From CAZOHG01 sp964579725 (GTDB lineage Bacteria > Zhuqueibacterota > JdFR-76 > BMS3Abin05), in the NCBI GenBank assembly GCA_964579725.1, contig CAZOHG010000075.1, forward strand, positions 1 to 15,506: a stretch of DNA of 15,506 nt. The letters are read 5' to 3'. Position 1 is the stretch's first letter. Each line of letters opens with the position of its first letter. Under the pieces are notes generated by a model. It saw only the letters and a program-made list of their open reading frames with translations, was not told where the DNA came from and made no database searches. Shown one piece after another: positions 6,602 to 14,589 of this stretch. Both the position numbers and the translations under genes were made by a program.

Positions 6602-9600
6602 ATGAAAAAAATCCTCTGGTTCATACCATTCATTTTTGCTGCCAATTTAGGTCTTGCTTCGAATCATGCCAATGTGACGATGCACCTCAAATTGGGGGGG
6701 ACTCCTTCCCTGCCCTTAGTGCCCAACACGTATTTTACCCCGGCGCGGGTCTGGCAAGGCAGTACCGCACCCGACACGGTTCGAATTTTGGCTCTGCGGG
6801 TGGCCTTTCAGCCGGACACGCTTTCCTCCACCACCGGAGACGGCACTTTTCAACTGAGCAAAAGGGATTCCATTTACATTGACCCGCCCCCGCACAATCG
6901 CACCTATTTTCAGGCGCAATTGGCTTCCCTGTCACACTACTACCGCACCGTGTCACACGGCAAGCTCATTATTCAGGGGGATGTGTACCCCCCGGATTTA
7001 AACGGCAGTTACCAACTGCCGCATTCCATGGACTATTACAATCCAAATCGGTCGGAGGCGGAGCTTGACCAGCGTTTGTCGGAGCTTTTGCGCGACGCGC
7101 TTCGGGCAGCCGCAGATAGCGGTCCGATTCCCGCCACACGGTACGACGGCATTTTTATTTTCCACGCGGGTGTAGGAAGCGATGTGGCTCTGGATTACGA
7201 TGCGACGCCGCAGGACATCCCATCCGCCTTTTTGAATTTTGACCATTTGAAAAAAACTCTGGGAAAAAACGACCCCGATTTTAAAGGCATTCCCTTTGAA
7301 AATATCCTGGTTAAACAAGCCGTTATCTTGCCCGAAACGGAGGTGCAATCGACGAAAATTCAAATCGGACTGAAGGGGACAATGGCACTCATGACGGGGC
7401 ATTTTTTGGGGCTTCCGGCTTTGTACGATGTGAAAACGGGAACGTCCGGTATTGGAAAATGGGGACTCATGGATCAGGGCTCGGGCAATTATTTCGGTCT
7501 TCTTCCGGCTCAACCCTGTGCGTGGTCCAAGGTTTTCATGGGTTGGGAGAAACCGATTGTCCTTCGCCCCGGAACCTCCATTCGAGTGGGCGTGGCGCGG
7601 GCAAAAACCGCTCCGCACATTTACAAAATTCCCGTGACCCGGGACGAATACTTTCTGATCGAAAACCGCAACCACGATTTTAACGGCGACAGCATGGCCG
7701 TCGGCCGCGATCAGTACGGAAATCGAGTAGAATTGGACGCCAACGGGCAGCTCAAGGCTCAGGATTCGCTGGGCGTAATTGTGCAAGTGGACGACTACGA
7801 TTTTGACATCCCCGGCTCCGGAATTCTGGTGTGGCACATTGACGATGCGATTATTCGGCGCTACTACAAATCCAACGCAGTGAACGCCAACCCCGAACAC
7901 AAGGGAGTGGAACTCATGGAGGCTGACGGCTCTCAGGACATCGGCCAGAATTACGGCTTTTTGGGAGGGGGAAGCGGCAGTGAGCTCGGCACCATGTACG
8001 ATCCCTTTTTTCAGGGAAACCAAAATCACCTGGCTGCCAACCACAGTCAAACAGTGGAATTCGGGCCGTACACGGCGCCTTCATCCCGAAGTTTCGCAGG
8101 CGCCAACACCCACATTGTGCTGAAAGATTTTTCTCCCATTGACACCGTCATGTCATTTTCTTTTGAAAACGATTTGTTTCAAACCGGATTTCCGGCGGCA
8201 GTCGAATTACCCGGGAACGGAGCCTTTCCGCCCCTCATTTTTGACGCTCTTGACAGCGGTTCCGCCCAAATTTTTGTGGCAACACAAAAGGGGCGTTTAC
8301 TCGGCTGGACGGCCGACGGCCGCAAATTGGTACCCAACGCCGATTCACTGGATTTCGAAACAGACCCCGGCAAAATGGCCCGCTTCCCCTTGGCTCGGTT
8401 GGTCGAAATCGGAGACTCACTTGTTGCGCCGCCACTGCCCTTCTGGAACGCCAAAAGTGACGCGTGGGATCTGCTGTTGGTCGGAAAATCCGGGAGCGGG
8501 TACCGGGTTCATGTGCACCCGGGCACAAAGGGTTCCGCTGAGCTTGAGCAGATAACGCTTACGCAGAGCAAACCAACGGCTGTGTTGGATTTGGGCCCTG
8601 CAGCAGGCAAAGCAAATGGGCTGCCGAAAATCGAAACAGTTGTTTTGGGGGACGCTTCCGGGAAAATCACCCTGTACAAAAACGACGGGGTCAGCCAAAC
8701 CTTTCGGGTGCGGACGCTTCAAAAATCACCGGTAGCGGGGTTGTGCCGATTTTCTCATCTTTCGCTGGCACAGGTTAGTTCACCCGACACATTCGCCGTG
8801 CTGCTTCAAAACAGTTGGTTGTACACGCTTGATTCCGAGGGAACTCTTTTGGATTCGACTCGGGTACCCCTTGAGGGGCCCTATTTACCCCCTACCGCCG
8901 GATTTTTAACTGATCGAAAAACTTTGGTACTTGTGGTCGCCTCACAAAATGGCCGTCTTGCCGTCCTCGATGTGAAGGGAGGAGCCTTCCCCGGATTTCC
9001 CGTGGACGTGGGAATGGCAATCGCCTCGCGTCCGGTTTTGGCCGACGTGACCCAATCCGGTGAAAATGAAATTTTGGTCAGCGGTAAATCTGCCCTTTTT
9101 GCTTTTGAACCCAACGGGGTGTTGGCAACCGGTTTCCCCAAGATTTACCGACACACCGTTTCCAACGAATGGGCCGTTTGGAACGCTCCCGCGGTGTTGC
9201 AAGTCGATTCCGCCAGCGAGCCCCTGATTTTAATCGGAAACACATCGGGACAGCTTCAGGCTTTTTCAAAAACAAATCACCGCCACTTTGACTTTCCCCT
9301 TCAAACGGAAGGGCCGGTGGTGACCTCGCCGGTTCTGACGGAATTGCGAAAGGGAGAAAATCCCGTAGCGGCCGTGGTCTCGAAAGACGGCTTTTTGTAC
9401 GTGTGGCACGTTCCGGGAACCACAGCGGAAAAAAGTCACCTGTTGTGGAGTGGGTTCGACTCCTTTCAAAGTGGCCTACAACTTCAGCTAAAACCAGTAA
9501 ATACAAATAGCAAGGGGGATTTGACGGGAGAGAATTGGGCGTACAATTACCCCAATCCCGCTCGCGGGGAATCAACCACCATTCGGTACCATTTAAACGC

Positions 9601-9802
9601 TCCCGCAAAAGTTTCGGTCAAAATAATGGACTTGACGGGGAATTTGGTGGATTCCTTTTCGGGACCAGGATTTGGCCCGGCAGACCATGAGATTCCCTGG
9701 AACGTGGCAAAAATTCCCAGCGGCGTCTATTTAGCGCGGGTGGAAGCCGTGGGGGGCGGTCAAACCAAAGTTCGTTTTTTTAAAATTGCCGTGGTGAAAT
9801 GA
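6602..9802 (+). CDS. Secreted M6-peptidase-like surface protein with inactivated active site, propeller-like region and type IX sorting domain
   Basis: A 1066-residue exported protein with a signal peptide at about 1-19. Residues 55-520 resemble M6/immune-inhibitor-A peptidases: EYFLIENR (349-356), GSGILVWHID (405-414), HKGVELMEADG (433-443), and GLPALYD (270-276) in the usual active-site context. Where the family has HEFGH this protein has LMTGH (263-267): the first zinc His and catalytic Glu are replaced, only H267 stays. Proteolysis is thus not expected. Residues about 530-960 form repeated short beta segments (for example GFPVDVGMAIASRPVLADV, 798-816) like an FG-GAP or PQQ-type propeller. 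Residues 980-1066, beginning YNYPNPA, are a FlgD-like type IX C-terminal sorting domain. No clear ribosome-binding site precedes the ATG, but the signal peptide fixes the start. It is followed by the barrel-peptidase gene after 68 nt. Role inferred: surface-displayed binding protein. Confidence 0.85.
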   Translation: MKKILWFIPFIFAANLGLASNHANVTMHLKLGGTPSLPLVPNTYFTPARVWQGSTAPDTVRILALRVAFQPDTLSSTTGDGTFQLSKRDSIYIDPPPHNRTYFQAQLASLSHYYRTVSHGKLIIQGDVYPPDLNGSYQLPHSMDYYNPNRSEAELDQRLSELLRDALRAAADSGPIPATRYDGIFIFHAGVGSDVALDYDATPQDIPSAFLNFDHLKKTLGKNDPDFKGIPFENILVKQAVILPETEVQSTKIQIGLKGTMALMTGHFLGLPALYDVKTGTSGIGKWGLMDQGSGNYFGLLPAQPCAWSKVFMGWEKPIVLRPGTSIRVGVARAKTAPHIYKIPVTRDEYFLIENRNHDFNGDSMAVGRDQYGNRVELDANGQLKAQDSLGVIVQVDDYDFDIPGSGILVWHIDDAIIRRYYKSNAVNANPEHKGVELMEADGSQDIGQNYGFLGGGSGSELGTMYDPFFQGNQNHLAANHSQTVEFGPYTAPSSRSFAGANTHIVLKDFSPIDTVMSFSFENDLFQTGFPAAVELPGNGAFPPLIFDALDSGSAQIFVATQKGRLLGWTADGRKLVPNADSLDFETDPGKMARFPLARLVEIGDSLVAPPLPFWNAKSDAWDLLLVGKSGSGYRVHVHPGTKGSAELEQITLTQSKPTAVLDLGPAAGKANGLPKIETVVLGDASGKITLYKNDGVSQTFRVRTLQKSPVAGLCRFSHLSLAQVSSPDTFAVLLQNSWLYTLDSEGTLLDSTRVPLEGPYLPPTAGFLTDRKTLVLVVASQNGRLAVLDVKGGAFPGFPVDVGMAIASRPVLADVTQSGENEILVSGKSALFAFEPNGVLATGFPKIYRHTVSNEWAVWNAPAVLQVDSASEPLILIGNTSGQLQAFSKTNHRHFDFPLQTEGPVVTSPVLTELRKGENPVAAVVSKDGFLYVWHVPGTTAEKSHLLWSGFDSFQSGLQLQLKPVNTNSKGDLTGENWAYNYPNPARGESTTIRYHLNAPAKVSVKIMDLTGNLVDSFSGPGFGPADHEIPWNVAKIPSGVYLARVEAVGGGQTKVRFFKIAVVK

Positions 9803-9856
9803 GGAAATCGGCAACCGAGGAACCACAACGGAAACCTCTACGCGGAGGTTCGGAAC

Positions 9857-9862
9857 AAAGGA
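9857..9862 (+). promoter_or_regulatory. Ribosome-binding site deciding the barrel-peptidase start
   Basis: AAAGGA lies 8 nt before the ATG at 9871, which begins a classic signal peptide. An upstream in-frame ATG at 9799 overlaps the previous stop (ATGA), but would add 24 charged residues before the signal peptide. A hairpin AACCTC/GAGGTT (9833-9838 with 9845-9850) precedes the site. Confidence 0.75.
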
Positions 9863-9870
9863 AAGACAGA

Positions 9871-12855
9871 ATGACCGGGCGTTTTTTGCAAAAAATTTTG
9901 GTAGGATTTCTTCTCAGCATTCTTTGGGCGGCCACAGGCTGGACGCAGCCGGAATCCTACAATCACCCCGAATTAAAATGGTACACCCTCCGAACCCCCC
10001 ATTTTTATATTCATTTTCACAATGGGACGGAACACACGGCCTACGCCATTGCCAAAATTGCCGAAGATATTTACGGCCCCGTTACCAGGCTCTACCACCA
10101 CAAGCCCGATTCGCCTGTTCATTTTATTGTCCGCGACACGGACGACTATTCCAACGGAGCTGCCTACTATTACGAAAACAAGATCGAAATTTGGGCCACC
10201 CCAATGGATTTTGACCTGCGCGGAACCCATCCCTGGCTGCAAAACGTTATTACACACGAATTTACCCACGTGGTTTCGCTTCAGGTGGCCATGAAATTCA
10301 CCCGCCACGTGCCCGCGGCTTTTATTCAGTACATGCACTACGAAAAGGAAAAGCGCCCCGACGTGCTCTACGGCTTTCCCGATCGCATTGTTTCGTTTCC
10401 GATTGCAGGGGCGGTTTTCCCGCCCTGGTTTGCCGAGGGCGAAGCCCAGTACCAGGCACCCCACAAAGCCAATGATTTTTGGGACACCCACCGGGACATG
10501 GTACTGCGCACGGCGGTGCTCTCCCAGAAAATGCTTTCGTACAAACAAATGTGTGAGTTCGGTAAAACCAGTTTGGGAAACGAAATGGTGTACGACCACG
10601 GCTTCGGGCTGGTCTCGTACATTGCCGCCAAATACGGACCAGACAAAATTCGGCAGATGACCAAACGAATGCGAATGCCGTGGCGTTTGTCGTTCAACTC
10701 CGCATTTAAAGGAGCCTTGGGAAAATCCGACCGGGAGGTGTACCGCGAGTGGCGGGCATTTTTGACCAAATGGTACACCCGTGGCGTTCGAGCCATTCAA
10801 AAACAGTCTGTAGAAGGCAAGCTGATTGAACCGCAGGGCATGGCAAATTTGTACCCGGCCTGGTCACCCGATGGTAAAAAGATCGCCTACGTCAGCAACA
10901 AGGGCATGGATTACATGTCGCAGACGAGCCTTTACCTGTACGATTTGGCCAAGAAAAAGGCAAAATTTGTGAAAGGCGGTGCGCGGTCATCCGTGAGTTG
11001 GTCGCCGGACGGGAAATATCTGGCCTACGCCAAGAATGAAAAGGTTAATTTCGCGGGGAATCACTACTACGATCTGTTTCTGCTCAATGTGAAAAAGAAA
11101 AAAGAGAAACGCCTGACACGCGGTTTGCGCGCCAGAAATCCCGCCTTTTCGCCTGACGGTAAAAAATTGGTCTTTGTCACCGGGCACGACGGCACGGACA
11201 ATCTGGGAATTTTGTACCTAAACAGCAAAACGATCGTTCAAATTACCCACTTCACCGACGGACGACAAATTTTCCTCCCCAACTGGTCACCGGACGGAAA
11301 ACAGATTGTCTTTGACATTTCCACCCGACACGGCCGCGATTTGGCTCTAATTGACGCCAGCGGGAAAAATTTTCGCTACCTGCTCAAATCGCGGGGAGAT
11401 TCTCGTTCGCCTTCGTTCAGCCGGGACGGGCGCTTTGTCTTTTTCGCGTGGGATTCAACCGGAATTTTCAATATTTACCGACTCAATGTGAAAACACACC
11501 GCATAAAACCCCTGACGAATGTCATTGGGGGAGCGTTCATGCCCAATGTCCATCCGCAAAGCGGACTGGTTTTTTCGCGGTTCACCGCAGACGGCTTTAA
11601 AATTGCGTATCTGCCAAAGGCCGCGCCGGTTCGGGTTTCGCCCTACCTGGCGAAGGGAAAAATCCCCCGAATGGGACAGGTGTCACCGCTTCTCCGACTG
11701 CGGCCGAAGGGCCGTTCTCACAAGGACGATTTTGTCCTAAAAGCCGTGGAAAAGGAGGCGACGCCCTACAAAGATATGTACACCCACGTGGGTTTCATGC
11801 CGCGGCTGTTTTTCGACTACGGCACGACCAAAATCGGCACTTATTTTTATTCCAGCGATATGCTGGACAAATACAGTATTTTCGGTGGAGTGGCACTCAA
11901 TCGCCAATGGGATTGGGATGTTTTCGGCATGGTCACCTATCGGAAATTCTGGCCCACCCTTTTTCTCGAAGTGTACAATCAAATCCGACACACCAAGGCC
12001 GTGCACTCCAACGACCGTTACCGCTACAATCTGATTGAGGCGGATTTGGGCGCGGAATTCAAACTAAACGATAAAAATTTACTGCGCTCGGCTTTTGTAC
12101 ACAGTCGATACGGAGGGCGCCTGGAAACCACCGTCTCGGGGCAACCGGTGAAATTTGGGTACACCTATTTAAAGGGAAATGAGGTTCGCCTTCGCTGGCA
12201 ATACCGAAGCGTGTTGCCGAGCATCGGAATGGACGCCAACCCCAAGGCGGGTACGGAATGGAGCCTGCAGTATGATTTTGAGGACAACCGCTTTATTAAC
12301 GGGTTCAAGGTAAGCAGCAAGTACGGGACTCTGGTGGAAAAATACACCCGTTACCGGTACAATCGCCTGCAGGCATCGTTTCGCCATTACTTCAAACTGC
12401 CGTGGCACCACACTACCGAAATTCGCTTCACCGGCGGTTACATCGACCGCCCTGTGGACAGTTTTTTCAATTTTTTTGCCGGCGGTTTGGTGGGATTGAA
12501 AGGCTACCCGTTTTACAGTATTGAGGGGCGAAAATTGGCTTCCGGAACTCTAATTTACCGCTTCCCTGTGAGTCAACATTTGAATTTCCAACTGGCGCCC
12601 ATTTACCTGGACAAATTGTATGCGGGGCTGTTTGTCGATTTTGGCAACGCCTGGGATGCAGACGAGCTCAAGTGGCAGGATTTCAAAAGGGATGTGGGGC
12701 TCCAATTGCGTTTGAATACCTTCAGTTTTTACAATTATCCCACAATGATTTTTTTCGACGCGGCTTACGGGTTAGACAAAGTTGTGAATCGCGGCCAAAC
12801 CTACGGGCAAGAAATGCGCTACTATTTCGGTTTGGCTTTTGGGTACATGGATTAA
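9871..12855 (+). CDS. Outer-membrane fusion: HEFTH metallopeptidase, TolB-like propeller, Omp85-like barrel
   Basis: A 994-residue exported protein with a signal peptide at about 1-25. Residues 30-310 resemble the peptidase-MA-like gluzincins: zinc motif HEFTH at 129-133 with catalytic E130, and probable third ligand E189 in PPWFAEGEAQY. Residues 325-585 hold six TolB/WD40-like (PD40) blades, with WSPDGKKIAY (331-340), WSPDGKYLAY (377-386), FSPDGKKLVF (426-435), WSPDGKQIVF (472-481), FSRDGRFVFF (516-525) and a degenerate sixth. Residues about 635-994 are beta-strand rich. They contain GGLVGLKGY (871-879) then a strand ending YRFPV, which match the conserved L6-loop and strand pattern of Omp85/BamA barrels, with Lys in place of the usual Arg. 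The product should be a barrel with peptidase and propeller facing the periplasm or the surface. It probably shares a transcript with the inactive peptidase-like gene upstream; a functional link is inferred. Confidence 0.85.
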   Translation: MTGRFLQKILVGFLLSILWAATGWTQPESYNHPELKWYTLRTPHFYIHFHNGTEHTAYAIAKIAEDIYGPVTRLYHHKPDSPVHFIVRDTDDYSNGAAYYYENKIEIWATPMDFDLRGTHPWLQNVITHEFTHVVSLQVAMKFTRHVPAAFIQYMHYEKEKRPDVLYGFPDRIVSFPIAGAVFPPWFAEGEAQYQAPHKANDFWDTHRDMVLRTAVLSQKMLSYKQMCEFGKTSLGNEMVYDHGFGLVSYIAAKYGPDKIRQMTKRMRMPWRLSFNSAFKGALGKSDREVYREWRAFLTKWYTRGVRAIQKQSVEGKLIEPQGMANLYPAWSPDGKKIAYVSNKGMDYMSQTSLYLYDLAKKKAKFVKGGARSSVSWSPDGKYLAYAKNEKVNFAGNHYYDLFLLNVKKKKEKRLTRGLRARNPAFSPDGKKLVFVTGHDGTDNLGILYLNSKTIVQITHFTDGRQIFLPNWSPDGKQIVFDISTRHGRDLALIDASGKNFRYLLKSRGDSRSPSFSRDGRFVFFAWDSTGIFNIYRLNVKTHRIKPLTNVIGGAFMPNVHPQSGLVFSRFTADGFKIAYLPKAAPVRVSPYLAKGKIPRMGQVSPLLRLRPKGRSHKDDFVLKAVEKEATPYKDMYTHVGFMPRLFFDYGTTKIGTYFYSSDMLDKYSIFGGVALNRQWDWDVFGMVTYRKFWPTLFLEVYNQIRHTKAVHSNDRYRYNLIEADLGAEFKLNDKNLLRSAFVHSRYGGRLETTVSGQPVKFGYTYLKGNEVRLRWQYRSVLPSIGMDANPKAGTEWSLQYDFEDNRFINGFKVSSKYGTLVEKYTRYRYNRLQASFRHYFKLPWHHTTEIRFTGGYIDRPVDSFFNFFAGGLVGLKGYPFYSIEGRKLASGTLIYRFPVSQHLNFQLAPIYLDKLYAGLFVDFGNAWDADELKWQDFKRDVGLQLRLNTFSFYNYPTMIFFDAAYGLDKVVNRGQTYGQEMRYYFGLAFGYMD

Positions 12856-13012
12856 ATTCCTCCTGACCATTGAGGTATTCCACAGAATGCCAGGGGGACT
12901 GGAAATTGGTTTGAAATAACCAAAACACTGGACTTTTTAAGAAATTTTTCCGATATGAATTTCTGAGAACACAGGATGTTAGCGTTCAATAAAAAGGAAT
13001 GAGGTAACCAGC

Positions 13013-13813
13013 ATGAAACGTGTCGTCGTTGCTACGAGTGTGCTGCTGCTCTTTGCATTTGGACAGGCCCGTGCTGGGGAGCCGGGAAAAACGGATTTCT
13101 CGATGCCGAGGTTTTGGGTGCCGGCATTTCAACCTCCTCCGGCTCCCGGTGCCCGGTGGACCTTAAAGTTCCAACAAAAAAAAGCAGCACCGGTGCGAGT
13201 CAAAATAATTCGGAAATCTCCGAAGAAAGCCCTCTTTTTGTCGGCTCTCTTGCCGGGCGCGGGCGAAGCGTACGCCGAATCCTGGATCAAAGCGGGCTTT
13301 TTTGCAGCGGTGGAGGTAGGCGCCTGGGTGTCTTACAATCATTACCAAAAAAAGGGCATGGATTTAGAGGACGATTTTAAAGCCTACGCCGACAGGAACT
13401 GGAGCAAAGAGCGCTGGGACGCCTGGTATTCCGGGCTACCCGACGAAGCGAAAAGCGCCTTTTCCCACACGCTTCCGAGTCGAAAAACCCAGCAATATTA
13501 CGAAATGATCGGAAAATACATGGAATTTAACGCTGGTTGGATTGACGTCAAAAATCCGGACCCGGATATTGCCAAACAGGACACCTCAAAAATGAGCCTT
13601 TTTTATATGGCCTTACGGGAACGCAGCAACAAGGCACTCAAGGTAGCCTCCGCAATGACGGGTGTTGTACTGGCCAATCATGTTCTCAGTGCCCTGGACG
13701 CTGCCTGGACAGCACGCGTTTTCAAAAAGGAAATTAAACAAAAAATTGAAATCGAGTACATTTACCGAGACGAAGTTCCCGTGTGGATGGCTCAGTTGAA
13801 AACGGAGTGGTAA
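13013..13813 (+). CDS. DUF5683-type exported or membrane protein, first of a tandem pair
   Basis: A 266-residue protein with a signal peptide at about 1-21 (ending ARAG) and a proline-rich stretch (33-46). A DUF5683-like core follows: RKSPKKALFLSALLPGAGEAY (67-87), a hydrophobic segment (about 92-108), then an acidic and aromatic helical region. A second hydrophobic segment (about 210-226) runs into ANHVLSALDAAW (221-232). The family is common in FCB bacteria and has no established function. GAGGT about 8 nt before the ATG is a good ribosome-binding site. The 157-nt gap from the barrel gene shows no convincing terminator or promoter. Its stop codon overlaps the start of the next gene by one base (TAATG), which suggests translational coupling. 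The family name rests on motif recognition only. Confidence 0.8.
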   Translation: MKRVVVATSVLLLFAFGQARAGEPGKTDFSMPRFWVPAFQPPPAPGARWTLKFQQKKAAPVRVKIIRKSPKKALFLSALLPGAGEAYAESWIKAGFFAAVEVGAWVSYNHYQKKGMDLEDDFKAYADRNWSKERWDAWYSGLPDEAKSAFSHTLPSRKTQQYYEMIGKYMEFNAGWIDVKNPDPDIAKQDTSKMSLFYMALRERSNKALKVASAMTGVVLANHVLSALDAAWTARVFKKEIKQKIEIEYIYRDEVPVWMAQLKTEW

Positions 13814-14559
13814 TGAAATTCTCAACGACGTTTGTTTTTCTCTTTTTGATCGGCGGGGGCGTTGCTTTTGGGGGAAATAATCCGTTTTCACCCCGGCCAT
13901 TTTTGCCCCTGCTGTCGCCTACCAAATCAGCAAATTATTCTATTCTCGTTCCTTCACCCAAAAACGGTGAAACCGACAAACCGATTCCTCCGGGGCCGAC
14001 TTTCCTGCGGTCGCTTATTTTACCCGGGTGGGGGGAGTGGAAAGCCGGTGCCCACAAACGTGCACGTGTTTTCTGGGTGTCGGAAAGCGTTCTGGCAGCG
14101 GCTTTCGCGGGATTTCGCCTGTACGGTCATTTGAAAGCAAATGACTACAAAGCCTGGGCGGCCATTCACGCAGGTGCCGATTTCAATGACAAACCTGAGC
14201 GGTTTGCTACAAACATCAGCTATTACCACGATATTCTGGAATACAATGAATACCAGAGGCGCTTGAGGCGGTACGATTTGGTGTACCCGGTGACGGAAAA
14301 AAACTGGTGGCAATGGGATTCACCCGCGTCACGCAAACGCTTTAATAGCCTTCGGATTCAAAGCCAAACCGGCTATCGAAATGCGGTGATTGTTTTGGGG
14401 CTGGTTTTTGCCAATCATGTTTTCAGCGGAATAGACGCTATTTGGGCCACACACCAATACAACAAAAAAATAAGTACCTTCAATCGGCAACCGCACTTTC
14501 AAATGGGCGCGCTACCTACTGCACATGGAGCCTTTTTAGCGCTCACCTGGAATTTTTAA
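13813..14559 (+). CDS. DUF5683-type exported or membrane protein, second of a tandem pair
   Basis: A 248-residue protein, diverged paralogue of the preceding gene. It has a signal peptide (about 1-20, ending AFGG), a proline-rich region (25-62), the motif FLRSLILPGWGEWKAG (64-79), and a hydrophobic segment (about 86-104). A central aromatic region follows, and a second hydrophobic stretch (190-200) runs into ANHVFSGIDAIWA (200-212). The C-terminus ends in an alternating strand with final Phe (FLALTWNF), recalling outer-membrane strands. I chose the ATG at 13813, overlapping the previous TAA by one base, with GGAG 5 nt upstream; an in-frame ATG at 13783 would precede the signal peptide with ten residues from inside the previous gene. 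Retention of both copies in a coupled pair suggests a hetero-oligomer (inferred). Confidence 0.8.
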   Translation: MKFSTTFVFLFLIGGGVAFGGNNPFSPRPFLPLLSPTKSANYSILVPSPKNGETDKPIPPGPTFLRSLILPGWGEWKAGAHKRARVFWVSESVLAAAFAGFRLYGHLKANDYKAWAAIHAGADFNDKPERFATNISYYHDILEYNEYQRRLRRYDLVYPVTEKNWWQWDSPASRKRFNSLRIQSQTGYRNAVIVLGLVFANHVFSGIDAIWATHQYNKKISTFNRQPHFQMGALPTAHGAFLALTWNF

Positions 14560-14576
14560 CAAATAAAAAGCACCGC

Positions 14577-14583
14577 GGGAGGA
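14577..14583 (+). promoter_or_regulatory. Ribosome-binding site for a TTG start
   Basis: GGGAGGA lies 6 nt before TTG at 14590. No ATG or GTG begins the frame before the nucleotide-binding motif of the reductase, so this strong site identifies TTG as the start codon. Confidence 0.75.
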
Positions 14584-14589
14584 AAGTTT

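Noticed and set aside
6577..6605. TTGACG, 17 nt, TTATGA as a promoter for the gene at 6602.
   Set aside because: The -10 would overlap the start codon and transcription would begin inside the signal-peptide coding region; no later start is plausible.
6998..8050. A 350-codon antisense open frame under the M6-like gene, and a similar 275-codon one at 9973-10800.
   Set aside because: Both are opposite-strand shadows of well-supported genes in coding-biased sequence; their translations show no recognisable domain, signal peptide or ribosome-binding site.
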